From Ceratorhiza oryzae-sativae (taxonomy: Eukaryota > Basidiomycota > Agaricomycetes > Cantharellales > Ceratobasidiaceae): a stretch of DNA of 64,000 nt. The stretch is from the NCBI GenBank assembly GCA_030998015.1, contig JARWMV010000247.1, forward strand, positions 930,001-994,000, read 5' to 3'. Made by a program: the position numbers and the translations under genes. The notes under the pieces were generated by a model. That model was not told the DNA's origin. It did no database searches and was given only the letters and a program-made list of their open reading frames with translations. Shown here piece by piece: positions 1 to 13,200 of the stretch. The stretch's first letter is position 1. Each line of letters begins with the position of its first letter.

Positions 1-792
1 GATTTACTTTCTTTATTTGGACTTCTGTGCTTCTTTGCTGCGCAAGTCTTAGCGTGCCTCGCTTCCAAATATATCCCACGTGGTATGCTTATCCTAATTC
101 TTCGATGCGCTTCATATCTACTTCTCCCATGCGTGTCGAACACTCGACTCTACGTATGCTCGTCAAGTTTCGCCAAGCCGCTATATTTTCGGCCGACAGC
201 TTCGATTTAGCGTGACCTGATACCGAGGAACTGTGCTCGGCACCTCGTTTGCGAGTGAGTTGGCGATGGCCGCTTGCGTGTGAGCTAGGGAGATAAAACT
301 GAAACCGCTGCTTTCTTTTTTTTTGTAATCCTGTTAGGTAATGCAAATGTAGCAGGTAGTTTATGGTGTTCGTGTATTGAACGAGCCAATGGACCAATCA
401 TCTTTGTCGAATATTTACCATGCTGAACTTGTGTCCATATGCATGCTTCATTCGGGATGGAGACATGCCAAGACTTCAGCCGAATACGTATCTAGCCTAG
501 AATAGCCGAGAATTGTTGGTGAGGCGTATGCATCCACCTTCTCTGTCCTTCTTGCGCGACTGAATCGTGCTCCTAGACCCCCCGAACAATCTTCGAGCGT
601 TTAGCGAATCTGCTCACCATATGCTCACGGACTATACTGCTCGATTCCGTCTTTCCTGTTCTCGTAGACGTGTGGGTTGCATGTGGAGAACAAGTTCCAC
701 AGAGGGCATGCTTGGGAGTAGATATACGACTTTGGATAGTCCCCAACCACCAGTATCCACTCCCCTGTTGCCCACCCTCGGCTCTTTTCAAC
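1..792. other. 5' flank without a recognised gene
   Basis: I see no supported gene here. Short open frames on both strands lack recognisable domains. The last few hundred bases are the upstream region of the metalloprotease gene that starts at 793; no clear TATA box was assigned. Confidence 0.5.
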
Positions 793-2220
793 ATGCTCGC
801 TTCAGCCGCTTTCCTCCTCTCCGCTGCGCTCCTTGCTTCTGCGGACCGTTCGCTCACCCTGAGGGTTACCGCACCCGCTGGGTCTATCACGGATGTTGAC
901 AACCTTCGTGTTGCTGCTACCGTCGCGAACACAGGCTCTGAGACCCTCCGCCTGCTCCGTGACCCTCGTTCGCCCCTCTCAAAGCACCCAACCGAGACGT
1001 TTGGAGTGGTCAACGCCCATGGTGCTCGCGCTGGGTTCACCGGAATGAAGGTCCGCTACAGCCCCGAGGGTGTCGCCAAGGCTGGGCTACCGGACAGCGT
1101 TGTTGAGCTCAAGCCTGGCGAGTCTGTGACCATCGAGCACGATCGTAGGTGACGGATCGGATTCAGTAGGCGGAGAACTGATTTGATCATTGACGATAGT
1201 TGCTGGCGTATACAACTTGACCGCAACTGGTACGGGCGCATATACCATTGATGCCGCCAACTTGTTCCGGGTTGTCGAAAACGACAAGACTCTCAGCGAT
1301 ATTTATGCCAATCTGGAGACTGCTAGCGTTGACGTCAAGGTAAGTGGGCATGATTCTTTTGAGTTGGCTTTGATTAACTGTGTGACGTAGGGAAAACTTG
1401 TTTCGTACAAAAACGCGGTTGTGCCTCCGGCTCAAGCCCTTGGCAAGCGTGCCAGCTATTCGGGTTGTACAAGCACTCGCCAGTCGCAGATTTCCAGTGC
1501 TATTAGCTCAGCCGCTTCGTATGCTTCCGATTCGTACAGCCATCTGACGTCCAACCCCTCCGGCTCGACCCGCTACACACGTTGGTTTGGGACATGGTCT
1601 TCTAGTCGGTATAGCCTCGTGTTGAACAGCTTCTCTGTAAGCCAGCTTTGCTCTGCGGAAGCACATTTCACTTAAAAAAAACGCGTTAAATAGCGTCTGC
1701 GCACTTACCCCAGCGGTTGGACTTACAACTGCGGCACCTGGTACGCTCAAACCACCTAATAGGGGACCAAGTCGGCGCTAATTTGGTCATTTTGCAGCAC
1801 CGACTCTAGCCTGTATGCGTACGTCTACCCCTCAAGCTACGGAACTGTGTATTTGTGCGGTTATTTCTGGAACGTGAGTAGGATCTCCAAATGTAGGGTG
1901 GAACTTGGCTGAATATGAGATCCAGGCTCCGGCGACTGGTGCCGGTTCGCGAGCGGACACCATCATCCATGAGGGAACTCACTTCACACAAGTGCTTGGG
2001 TAAGTGAATTGCCGAAAATCGTCACTCGATCAACTGAGACGAATACGATTTGCAGTACCGATGATTACGCTTATGGCCAATCATCTTGCTTGTCTCTTGC
2101 CAAGTCGAATCCGACCAACGCAGTATACAATGCCGAGTAAGTATTGGTATATTGGCCAGACCAAACACACATTAATTAACCCAACATAGTAACCACGCCT
2201 TTTTCTCTGTCAACGCGTAA
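793..2220 (+). CDS. Secreted M35 deuterolysin-type metalloprotease
   Basis: Predicted secreted zinc endopeptidase of family M35 (deuterolysin / fungal peptidyl-Lys metallopeptidase), acting on extracellular protein. The ATG at 793 begins a signal peptide (MLASAAFLLSAALLASA). A beta-rich propeptide-like region follows. The catalytic part carries HEGTH at 1968-1982 and, across an intron, GTDDYAYG at about 2054-2077. These are the family's HExxH plus GTxDxxYG zinc ligands. The conserved YCG-type core before them (VYLCGYFW) and the ending NADNHAFFSVNA also fit M35 proteins. At least six GT-AG introns interrupt the gene; the last exon is only about 30 bases (2190-2220). Length of roughly 350 residues is normal for the family and no lesion is visible. 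A role in nutrition or host-protein degradation is inference. Confidence 0.9.
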
Positions 2221-2477
2221 GGGTATAGTGGCAGGGGGTATTTGAAGCAAACTAGGCATGAATGGCTCTTATGCTTGTATGCGTCAAAATTAGGTTCCTA
2301 TGTGGGAATGAATTGTTACTTCACTTGAATAATGTGCTATCGCCATCCAGACTCGACTCTCCAACTTGTGAGGTAAATATGGAATAAATAAAAACATACA
2401 ATCGAAGCACCCACTCGGTATTTTCGAGGAAACAAACACAAGCCAGATTCGTACCCTTAGACCGCCATATGGGGGAT

Positions 2478-4400
2478 TCAAAGGGATTCTGAATTGCCAA
2501 CGTCGCTGACCCTGCCTGCCCTTGTAAACCGTACACGACCCATTTCTATATCCAGAGTATCTTTTCCAACTTGGCCGTCTTCGGAGGGGAGGTTCGACGA
2601 GTCAAACGGAGGGTTGAAAATCACGGGCACAGCTCGGGGCTCAATAATAGATGTACGAGGGGATCGTGATTGTTTGACGCCTTCTGAGCGTAGATGAAGA
2701 GTCATCCGTGCAACTAGGACTACGCTGATCCTGGTTTAGAAATGGATATTAGACCACAAGTGCGTTATAAGCGGCCAGACGTACAAATGGCTGAAGCTAT
2801 AATACTCAACGTAAGTATAAATTCGCATAATCGTGATGAGTACGTACTGGGCGTTGAAGTTCTTCATCGCTGGCTGAATGAGGGCATGCCCTTAGTATAA
2901 ATCATCAAATCAAGCTCAAAATACGCTTACCGCTGCACGAAAGGCCATCACCAACCATGACAGGTTGGCTGCAAATATTACACTATTATTGTGATTAAAA
3001 TGGCGACTTGGTAAATCGACGAGGAGGGCACAACGTACATAAAATACCCGGTTCCATCCCTTCTCAGAGCTCTCACGATTAAATTGTGATCCATCCGGTA
3101 CGAGCGGGCGGTTTCGAACAAAACAAGGCCGCACACTGTTAGGATCCAATGATTTAGTGTGGGTAATACAAAGTTGTTCAAGGCTCACCGAGGCTATCAA
3201 AGGCGAGGTAAAGGAAGAGCCATAGTTGCCAGCGATCGCCTAAGTTTTGGAAGGTATCGGAAGCTGTTCAGATTGAGACAGAATGACTTTATACCAAAAT
3301 TGGGGTCCCCTGCTAGAATACAACCTAATAGGACATGAGTTGGATGGCCCTACGCCAGCTGGAAACACAGTTCACCATGAAATAACTCGGGTATGGGCGG
3401 AAACGCAACAGCTAGAATGATTATGGAAATCTAGTTGACCTTGAATTACAAAAAAAAACCCTAACTTACGCCCACTGTGTGCCAAGGCGTAGGCCCAAAG
3501 CCCAACCTGGACGAGCCCTAACGCTCCCAAGGCACATGCCAACCAAATATTTTGCCACAACGCATACACGCGAAGAATAAGGAGAATGTCGATAATAGCA
3601 TAGCTAGCGCACGTCGCCGCTCCCTCGAATCTGGCAAATCGGAGGCATCTATGCGAACGCTCTTGAATCAACGATCAATAAAACGAGAATATTCTGCAGT
3701 GCATACGTCTATTTTAAAAAATTACAGACTCAATAGACCCCGAACGTGGATGGTTGAGCTCACCTGCGTAGTCCAATATGGGGAAAAGAACGCTAGGAAA
3801 GGGGTCATTGTCGGGAAGCCAGCTTGCGAAAAAATTGAATCGAGATGCGTACAAGTCATTGTGACAATGTAATCTTGGGTAGATTCATGCAGTCAGTGCA
3901 TATACCTAGTAGGAACAGAAAAATGACTTGCAGCACGGGTTGAGGTATCGATTCAGCAAGTACAAATATGAGACAATTGTCTTCCTGGGTCTCCAAATGT
4001 ACTTGACCTACCAAAAGAGAATGATGAGAATAACATCCGGATAGCAGCCAAAGACTGACCTCGTCAGAAAAAGTTAAACACATATCGTAAAGCATCATTG
4101 TAAAACATGCGATAAGGAAGTACTGCTCGAGTTTCAGCCTGTCTGTTTCAACGACGCCGGATCAAACTGGTTATTTTTACCTTGACCGCATTCCTATGTT
4201 CGTCAGAGAAATCGTGGACAGAGTGACAAATGTCGCTGAATAACTTACATCTGGTTGGCTTCTGTTACTATCTGGTCGATGTATTCGGGGGAAACCAAGG
4301 TGGATGCCATCCCAATATACGCAAACAAGTCCCACCCCTGTTCCGGATTTGGATCAGCCAGTCGTATCGCATTCTGGGAGCTGCTAATCGCTTCTCTCAC
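2478..4400 (-). CDS. DUF6533-domain multi-pass membrane protein
   Basis: Member of a large agaricomycete family of unknown function with several membrane helices. Reading from about 4.4 kb downward, the frame contains the N-terminal DUF6533 signature: YFLIACFTMMLYDMCLTFSDE, spliced to VKYIWRPRKTIVSYLYLLNRYL (4.14-3.95 kb). A later exon holds the hydrophobic segment DILLILRVYALWQNIWLACA (about 3.6-3.5 kb). More helices lie near 3.2-2.9 kb, and a polar tail ends at the stop at 2478-2480. The family typically has six or seven helices and is sometimes described as receptor-like, without proof. The first exon is uncertain: no ATG was found in frame with the upstream exon around 4.25-4.4 kb, so the start given is approximate. 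It is convergent with the protease gene. Confidence 0.75.
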
Positions 4401-4740
4401 CAGGTTACGAGAGATGCAAAGGAAGGTAAGAACGCAGGAGCGGCCTCGTTGGCTATATAAGCTCTTTTTCGATCTTGAAATAGTCGTCTGCAGGGGAAGG
4501 TCTGAACCGCAAGGGTGGAGCGAGGCACCTTATTTAATGCGTACTTACCATGGGGGCTATAAAGCAGGGGGGATGTGAGAAATCATTGGCGTACGGGGCT
4601 CACTCTGACCTTACCCGACACCTCAACTGATGCCAGAGGCGCCAGGACAAGAGAGAACAAAACGACTTTCAATCGAATAATTGTCTTTGCTGATATTCAA
4701 CACTACAAGCTCCACCCGTTTCGTCAGATGACGATGCACA

Positions 4741-6401
4741 TCAAATGGGCAGTCCAAGACTATCAAATGTCACAAACTTGCCACTCTTGAAGCTCTCATT
4801 GGCCATCAGCCCAACGGCGAGGGCATATGTCCCGTCCCGCTCGTCTGCGCTCTGCTTTGCTGCATCTCCAGTATCAGTGGTCTCTCCATCGAGTGGCCCA
4901 AAGAGCACATTGAGCATGCGCTTGTCTCCGCCACCGTGGTCCCCGTGTTCGTACTCGACCGGAATGACTTGAGGCGGTTCCCATAGCCGCTGGATCTTGA
5001 CACTCGCATGGCCGGGGTTCGGGAGCGCAGCGGTGCCATGGATCTGACCGCCGGTAAGCTGCGGATCCGAAGGTGTGCGATGAGTGGATTCGACTACTTC
5101 AAGTTCGAGGCGGCCGTGAGAGCCGTTGAACATGGCGCGGTAGCCCTGCATGATAAGTTAATGGGTAACTTTGGAAGGTGGGAGTGAGTAAATGTACCTC
5201 CCAGGGCGAGTAAGCTGTCTAGATACATATCAAGGAATGATATTTGGACGAGTTTCAGATAAACCTACCAGGTGATAAGAGAGAGTTGCACCCGTGTTGT
5301 ATTGTACAATACAGCCATGTCATCCTCGATCCCAATGCCTGGCGCAAAGACCTGGAAACTCAAGCTTTTGAGCGTTGAGGTGGCATGGCGCAGGAAACTC
5401 ACGTTTTGGTCCCGATGGTATCCGTCCTCCGCCTCTGCATCTGCGTAAATCCTCTTTAAGGTTTCATCGTCCTCCAACTGAATCGCAAACGGGTCCTCTC
5501 TTGCCGCTTCCTCTCCTCGCGCCCGAACATAGTCCCTTGCCCAACCGTGCTCCTTGCCCGCTTTGTCACCGTAAAAAGCTAGGCGGCCCATACCGGCGAC
5601 AGTTACTGGTCGAGCATCAATCCACCAGTTGACGAGATCAAAGTGGTGCCCAGATTTGTGGACCATGAGCCCGCCCGAGTTGGCCTTTTGACGATGCCAG
5701 CGCCGAAAGTAGTCTGCGCCGTGGACAGTGTCGAGTAGCCATTCGAAATGGACCGAGAGTACTGGTATGCGGTTCAGTTTGGAGAAGCATGGCGGGTAGA
5801 GGTGGTGAACCTTTTCCTATTTTGCCTGCCGCGATGGACCGTTTGACGAGTTCGTGGACCGGGTTGTACCTGCAAACCCTGTTCTTGAATATTCGATCAA
5901 GACGGCTTGAAGGAAGCTTACCGGTAATTAAACGTGACAGTAAGATGCTGTCCGGTGCGTTGGACGGCCTCCAGAATCCTACGACATTTGTCAACGTCTG
6001 TGGTCATTGGCTTTTCGGTCAAGACGCGAACTGAATAAGCTGTTGATGAGCTGTCTCTGGCCAAGGCACGATCGTATCTACGTACCTCCAGCCTCGAGCG
6101 CGGGTACGATGTAAAGATCATGTAATGCATCGACGCAACTGACAATCAGTGTCTCCACCTTCTCCTTGGACAGCATTTCCTTGAACCCGTCAGGGGCATA
6201 TATCTGCACTCGAGGTGCCCCGAGGTTGACTAGCAGCTCGTTGTAGTACTGGGCGCGTACAGAGTTGGGCTCACATATGGCGACGATCTGGTACTGGGGG
6301 CGGGCAACGATCCCACGAACGAACATCGCGGCGCGTGAGCCTACGCCCACCAAGGCGACACGACCGCCCAGAGCATTATTGCTTGTGTTCGAAGTAGACA
6401 T
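4741..6401 (-). CDS. Gfo/Idh/MocA-family NAD(P)-dependent oxidoreductase
   Basis: Predicted cytosolic sugar- or polyol-type dehydrogenase. The N-terminus has a Rossmann dinucleotide-binding motif ([15 protein letters not shown]). The family EKP motif ([12 protein letters not shown]) lies in the second exon, and the HHFDLVNWW stretch in the middle exon corresponds to the substrate-side catalytic His region. Introns are recognisable near 6.08, 5.88, 5.79 and 5.2 kb, and the frame is continuous once they are removed. The ATG at 6401 fits the start of the Rossmann strand. The C-terminus ends in a polar region at 4741. It is divergent from the permease gene that begins at 6963, so co-regulation for uptake and oxidation of a small organic compound is possible (inference). 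The substrate cannot be read from sequence. Confidence 0.88.
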
Positions 6402-6962
6402 GGTAGTTAGCGTAGGGCGTAGATGTAAACGTCATTTCCAGACGATTTGAGCGGGCTCGAGGCGGGAACAGCGGCCCGGGCATTCTTGATCAGGTCGTTG
6501 GATGGGGAATGTGGCGCGGCGTCTCGTTTGGCGTTTCGAGCGTGAAGCCAATTTGGCAGTTTTCAAATCGGCACAAACTTTAGCCCAATCAACGCATCGT
6601 TGCAAAGATCATAGTGGCGGTAAGCGCCCGGCGCAAGCGACAGCACATTTCATCCTCCATCACTTGCCAAGTATAGCGTCGGACCTCTCGGCTACAGCTA
6701 GCGTCAAATTCTTCTCCCGCCGGTGAATTTACTCGACATGTGCGCTTTGGACTTGTGGCACTAGCCAGGCAGTACGGCATTCGGTCCGAACATGTGCTCA
6801 ATCGAAGCGTTCGCATAGGCCCAGAAGTTGTCTCGCGGGATACAAATAGCGCTCGACCTTCTGGAGCTGCTGGTCTATCGAACCCTACCTCGATTCTTGT
6901 GCGGGGCAAGCGTGTTCGTTACCCCACCCCCACCCGCTACTCCTGTCCCGCGAATCGACGGC
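6402..6962. promoter_or_regulatory. Divergent intergenic region between oxidoreductase and permease
   Basis: This 561-bp interval separates the start codons of two outward-facing genes and must hold both promoters. Open frames crossing it have no family support. One frame extends the permease upstream of 6963 to about 6828, but the downstream ATG matches a normal hydrophilic N-terminus better. Confidence 0.5.
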
Positions 6963-9654
6963 ATGACTCCACGACGCAACTCCGTCGAGTCAACCATTGA
7001 GAAGAACGAACAGGTTGAGGAAATCGAGAATACTAGCCCAGCTCCAGTTCAAGGCTCGTCGAAAGCTCATGGTGATGCGGCGTTGGCGATCCTTGGCTCG
7101 TCAGAGACGCCAGTCGAGATCACCCACGAGCAGGATGTCGCTGTCCTGCGCAAGATCGACAAGTGGCTCCTGCCGGTGAGCTCAAAATATGAACTACGAA
7201 ATCAATTGGCCGCTGAATTCATGTACCCCGCCAACAGGTCATGTTGATGGTATACTTTCTTCAGCAACTCGACAAGTGAGTGATCGATTCGGCATGCGGA
7301 CACAGGTTATTCATTTTGTATCCAGATCGTCCCTGTCCTACGCCTCGGTCTTTGGAATCGTCAGTGACACTCATCTTGTCGGTTCTCAGTACAGCTGGCT
7401 AGGATCCATCGTCTACGTCGCACAACTGGTCTGGCAGCCTGTCTCCTCGTATTTGCTTGTCAGACTTCCAGTCGGCAAATATCGTAAGTCCCTCACCTTC
7501 TAGCCCCACCTCGGGTGATTCTGACGTACATCAAACGATAAGTGTTTGTCAATGTGCTTTCGTGGGGCATTGTCGTTTCATGCACGGCCGCGGCACACAA
7601 CTTCAAAGGGTTGCTCGCTACTAGGTTCTTTTTGGGTATCTTTGAGGCTACTGTCGGTACGTCAACTTTGTTTCCGGTTGTTAGAACATGCTCGAATAAT
7701 CTCTTGTCTAGCTCCAAGCTTCATAACGATCACTCAAATGGTGAGTTTCACTTATCGCCAATATATAGCTTAGAAATTCACGGTACCGAATCAAGTGGTG
7801 GCGCCGTCGTGAACAGACCATGCGTTTGAGCTACTGGCAAGCCATGAATGGTGTTACGTTTATGGTATGTCCCGACGTTGATGCTGCGTGACCAGCGGTT
7901 GATGTGACAATTGGTAGTTTGGGTCGTTGCTTGCTTTTGGCATTGGTCATATTGGTGGTTCACTAAGGCCTTACCAGGTTTGTTTCAGTGTCATTGTGGA
8001 AATAGAACACCCATGCTCACCTCCTCGCATAGACTATTTTCTTGGTATGACAATCTGCCATCTTGGGCATCATAAATTAACCCGTTTTATTAGTTTGTCG
8101 GACTTTTGACTGTTGTCTTGGCGCCAATCGTATAGTATGTGAAGCATTTGGTCTAATTTCTATCAGCTATTTCTTACCCTTAGACAGCTTTGTCTTGCCC
8201 GACTCGCCGTCGACGGCCAAGTTCCTTTCACGTGAAGAGAAGGTCGTCGCAATCGAGCGCTTGCGTGCCAACAACCAAGGTGCGGCATATCCTTACACAA
8301 ACGTGCAGCTCCAATCATTACGCAAAACTAGGAACGGAATCAAAAAATTGGGAATGGGACCAGGTCCGGGAGGTCTTGACAGATCCAAAGACGTATATAT
8401 GGATGGCCATGCAGTTTGTATGCGCGTAAGTTTATTGGGGGTCTTTTCTAGGTGGTTTGCTGACGCTGACCGGAATTGCCTAGGCTCCCGTCTGGGGGCA
8501 TCAGCACGTTTGGCCCACTTATCATCAGAGGATTCGGATTCAACCAGGTATTTATGTATTATTTATGCTACCATATGCTTTGCTAACATTACCTACCAGT
8601 TCCACACGAGTAAGTATCTCTGGTAATAGCTTATATCACTTTAACTGAATAAGGAAAACACTACCATAAACAGTTCTACTCAATGTACGTACAGCCTTCA
8701 CGTGGGTATGGGCGATGACCTCAACACTGTCCCTTACAGATTCCCTTTGGCGCGATGCAAGTTATCGTCACACTCGGTTCCGCTACCATTGCTATGAAAC
8801 TCAAACTGAAGTGGCCTGTACTCTTCCTTCTTACTCTGCCTCCTATTGCTGGAGCGTCTGCGCTATATATGCTGGGGCGGGAGGCTTCGTTGGCGAACAA
8901 GTTGTTGGGCTGCTATTATGTCGTAAGTTTAACTATACGGCCTCTTCAAAGTATAATGGCTAACCGCTTGAATCAAAGCTATCCTTTTATACGGGAATTC
9001 AGCCGATGATCAATAGTTGGGTATCTCAAAACACGGCTGGCCACACGAAGAAGACTTGCACTACTGGTAAGCTCCTATATTGCGACGATCAATTAGATTG
9101 TTCTTATTTGCGGAACCCACTTTAGGTATTGTTTACGTCGCGCAATGCGCAGGAAATGTAAACTACTCATTCAAGACATTATGAACACATTCTTACGGAA
9201 TGTCGCTTAGATTGTTGGCCCTCTACTGTACAGGACGATTGACGCACCCTACTATCACCGTGGGCTGATTTCCAAGTAAGCGGCATAAAATCTGATAGTT
9301 TTGATCGTTCTGACAAACTTGTCAGTATCGCATGTTGGACTGCATTCGCCATCCTGACTCCGTAAGTCATTGGCTATTTAGTTCTGTTCAATCACATTGT
9401 TGCTTACAAAATTATCCAGGACAATGGCGCTCTATCTTTCGTTCCTCAACAGACGGCACGCCGCTGCCCGGCGTCTCGCTGGTAAAAAGGCAGAGGTGAT
9501 CGATACTTCACTTGAGGACTCAAAAACAGCACGCGCTGTCGCTGAGAAAAACAATGCGGCTGAGGGAGGAGAGGCACCCGGGCGTAGGCTGAACGATCAG
9601 GCGTTCAACGACTTGACAGATCTGCAGAACGAGGATTTCATATACGTGTTGTGA
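6963..9654 (+). CDS. MFS permease, allantoate permease (Dal5)-like
   Basis: Plasma-membrane anion:cation symporter of the ACS family within the MFS, related to fungal Dal5/allantoate and vitamin or organic-anion permeases. The ATG at 6963 begins a hydrophilic cytosolic N-terminus, leading to RKIDKWLLPVMLMVYFLQQLDKSSLSYA, the family's first-helix entry. Other supported segments include YSWLGSIVYVAQLVWQP, RFFLGIFEATVAPSF, the loop VLPDSPSTAKFLSREEK, and the helix-10 region NTAGHTKK..TTGIVYVAQCAGNIVGPLLY. The gene is split by about a dozen short introns. The tail (AARRLAGKKAEVID to DFIYVL) is cytosolic and also typical. No lesion was found. The transported compound is unknown; the neighbouring dehydrogenase suggests a catabolic pair (inference). 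Confidence 0.88.
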
Positions 9655-10239
9655 TCTTGATATGGGTGGAGAGAAAGAGCAACGTGGGTCTATTTGTATT
9701 ATCGATGTATGTTTTGTTGTTGGTACGTCTATCAGTGATGTCAATGCGTAGTTTATTCCCAAGGTTGAGTACGGATGTCTCATTTCGATTTGTTATCTCC
9801 CCACGCCGGTTTGTTTGCTTGGACTGGTTTCTGATAAAATGTGTGGTTTGATACGAGACGGGATTGTTCGACGTTTCGAGCGTTCTCTGAACATGGATCT
9901 CGGAAGAGTCACATCGAAAAAGATTCAAACCTCTCAGAAAAGACATTGTGAGTTTCGTGACACAAGGGCAAGAAAATCCAGCCAATACATGCAAATATTT
10001 TGCGTGGCGCTGATACAGAAAGCGCATATACTATAACCAAAACTCTGGTCAGATAGTATTATCGATGGTGACTGCCTTGTAACGACGACTGACAAACATC
10101 GCTAGTTACTTATCGATTATGAGTCACTGAGGCAGGCACAACAACCCATACTTAACGATAATTTAATTCATAGCAGACGATATTTAAGTAAAAATAACCC
10201 GCTCTAAGGGCAATTTGACATCTAGTCAGTAGGGGGTAG
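9655..10239. other. Intergenic region, no gene seen
   Basis: AT-rich interval between the permease stop and the first NACHT-WD40 gene. A minus-strand open frame of about 129 codons crosses it but has no recognisable domain and lies over the permease 3' flank. The last bases form the promoter of the next gene. Confidence 0.5.
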
Positions 10240-10246
10240 TATATAA
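10240..10246 (+). promoter_or_regulatory. TATA-box-like element of NLR copy 1
   Basis: TATATAA lies 36-42 nt upstream of the first ATG of the NACHT-WD40 gene (10282). This spacing fits a TATA box with a very short 5' leader. It indicates that the promoter of the decayed gene is still recognisable. Confidence 0.45.
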
Positions 10247-10281
10247 CCCCTTGGTCCTGTAGAGTTTTGATCTTGAGCTTG

Positions 10282-13200
10282 ATGCGGCCGAACCATCAAA
10301 AGCCGGCGTCTATCGTTGCCTTTCTATGCGACGACCTACCCCCGAGTCCTGACATCAGGGTTATGCCGCAACATTTGCTTTCTAGCAGTATGAAGAAAAC
10401 TCGACATCGCATTAGCGGTGTGTGCTTGTGTTTTGCGTCGCTCGCGCTGATTTCGATCCTTGTTGTCGCAGGGATTGCCCTTGACCCACTCAGGTCCTCC
10501 CATGACATCGGTATCGAGATACTAGTGGATGGGAACAGAGTCCATAAGCTGGAGTCCATAAAAGCCGGACAAGACCTATCATGGTGTGGCCTTTGTCTGC
10601 CATGGTCAGTTTAGAATTCGATAGATCTTCGACTAGGGGATGCTGAGCCTCGTCGTAACCAGTGATGTTCATGAGACGTCAACAATCGCCATCCGAATAA
10701 CCGAGATACATACATTCCGAGACCAGAGCGAGTCGCATGTGTATCCGGCCTCATGCTTCGGAGAGCAAGACACTTGGTCGATTGGTGAGGCTCGCGGCTA
10801 CCGTATCCCCCTGAAAGCACGCTGAGTCCTTGTGTACGCGACAGATCGTGGAAGCGGAAAGTACTCTGTCAACCTGGAGGGGATGAGCAAGAATGGGGTA
10901 TGCTCCGTCAAAATCGCCGTTGTGGCACTTAGAATTGACCGTGGCACAAGGCAAATAAAGCATACTACCAGGCGCTAACCAAGGCCCAGGAAATCAAGTC
11001 CCAGCCCAGTATAGTGGGAGGACTCGGGAAAGCCGGGGTCGTGTTCAAAGGGTTACTCCAGCTTGGGACAGCTCTGGCTGATGTAAGTTTTGATTTTAAT
11101 TTTTTTTTCATCCTGGGGATATACTGTGATCCATTTCGACCCTTCGTCTCGCAGATGGATCCTACTGGAAGCGCCAAGGTTGCCTGTGGGCTATGTGCGA
11201 TGGCATGGGAGGTATGGATGCCTCGCCTTTGATCGAGCTCACTTTGGGCTGACTTGTTGCACACTTTAGCGTCTCGACCAACAGCAAAATGTGGAAGCAG
11301 ATCTAACAGAGTTCATTGGAGACCTATCAGAGATGGTACCCTCGATCGAGAACGTCAAGCCTCTCGCGAGGAAGGATCTTGCGGAGACAGTACAGGACTC
11401 AGTATGGCTGATAGAGGATGTCTCGCTGTTTGTTTTGAACTACAAGTCACGCAGCATGCTCGGTGAGCCGCGGCCCAGCACAACACACGCCGGACAGGAG
11501 AATAACGTATGACGCTGCATATAGCACAGCTTAAATATTTTTTCGTCGACTCGGGACCCCAAGAGCAGATGGAAACTTTAAGAAACAGGTTCAGGCGTCT
11601 CGCAGAGAGTTTGATACAAGGGTGGGGGTACAGAATTTGGCAACGGGGACAGCGGTAGAAACCGAGGGTGGGTATGTTCATGAATGTTTTTAGCAGATGC
11701 TAATTTCCGCAGTTATGTTGGCGGCCATCCGGTCCAAGCTACAGCCAGCGAATCAGGCGGGGTACGATCCTAGCCGAGCGTGCATGGGCGGTACACGGCT
11801 AGCGATTATTCGAGATATGACTGCCTGGATTCAAGATTCGAACAAAAACCAACGGTTCGCCTGGATATATGGCTTGGCAGGCCTCGGAAAGAGCTCGGTT
11901 GCAGCATCGATTTGCCAGAAGCTAGACGAGCAAGGAGCACTTGCTGCGAGTTTCTTTTGCAAGCGGGATAGTCCCGAGTTGCGTGAACCCTGCCGGCTAA
12001 TAACTACGATCGCATACATCCTCGCTGCACGGTGGAAAGCATACGGAAAAGCGGTTTCTGAAGTACTCCAAGCCGACCCAGAGTTGCACAATCGACATAT
12101 CCAGCCCCTCTATGATGCATTGCTCGCAAAGCCACTCCGCGCGCTCGTCGACGAAGAGCAGACACTGGACCGTTATGTGATCGTGATTGACGCCCTGGAT
12201 GAGTGCGGCACCACGGATGGTCGAAGGCAGTTGATCGCATGTCTCAGGGACCTGTCGCGGATAGGAGCTTTCGTGGAAAGTAGTGGTCACTAGCCGACCA
12301 GATGCAGATATCCAGGAGTGCTTTGCAGAGGACAAAGCGGGCTGGTTCACGCCTTATAACCTTCTCAACTATGACGCCAGTGCCGATATAACGACGTTCA
12401 TACAGCATGAACTTAGCCACCTGGAGCAGCTAGCTGGATGGCCAAATGATGCTGTCACGCAGTTGTCCGATAGGTCGAGTGGATTGTTCATATGGGCGCG
12501 AACATCGTGCAAACACATCAAGGATGGGTATGATCCACTAAAGCGGATAACCCAGATCCTGGCAGGAAAACGTGGACAAGACGCAGTTGCTCAGCTTGAT
12601 ACGCTATACACAACCGCTATCACAACCGGCGCTTTAGACGGAGAAGAAGACAATTTGGAAGCTATCTTGCAGTTTCTCGGAGTGATCGCTGCGACAGCAA
12701 CCCGCACCCCCCTCCCCCTATCCAGTTTGTGCCGCCTGTTGTCTAAACGCATAGATCCTTCCACCCTTGAACGGATGGTCCACAATATGCTTTCGGTTCT
12801 ATACATGGATCCGACTCGCGACTTTGCCGTTCGTGTGTCGCACCCTTCGTTTATGGATTTTATCACAAAGAAAAGTCGCTCTGGGGAGCTCTGCGTGAAC
12901 CTGGATGAGCAGAACGGGATGCTGGCAGAGTGTTGCATAGAGGTGATGCTAGCAGAGTTGAAGTTCAATATGTGTGGCATACCGACGTCCGACGTGCTAA
13001 ACAAGGATATGGAGGATCTCAAGGACCGAGTAAAGGCTCGGTTCGACTCGTGTCTCCGGTACTGCTGTGTCTACTGGACAAGTCACGTTGTGAACTCGAG
13101 CAACCCAGACCTCCACAAAACTTTACAGGGGTTTCTGCATAGCTGTGAAATGATGTACTGGATCGAATCTCTGAGTCTACTTGGCGAGCTGGCTATAGCG

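Noticed and set aside
10420..10480. Membrane helix at the N-terminus of NLR copy 1
   Set aside because: The hydrophobic segment starts GTGTGTG and ends TCGCAG, so it is an intron. Removing it joins RISG to IALDPLRS in frame.
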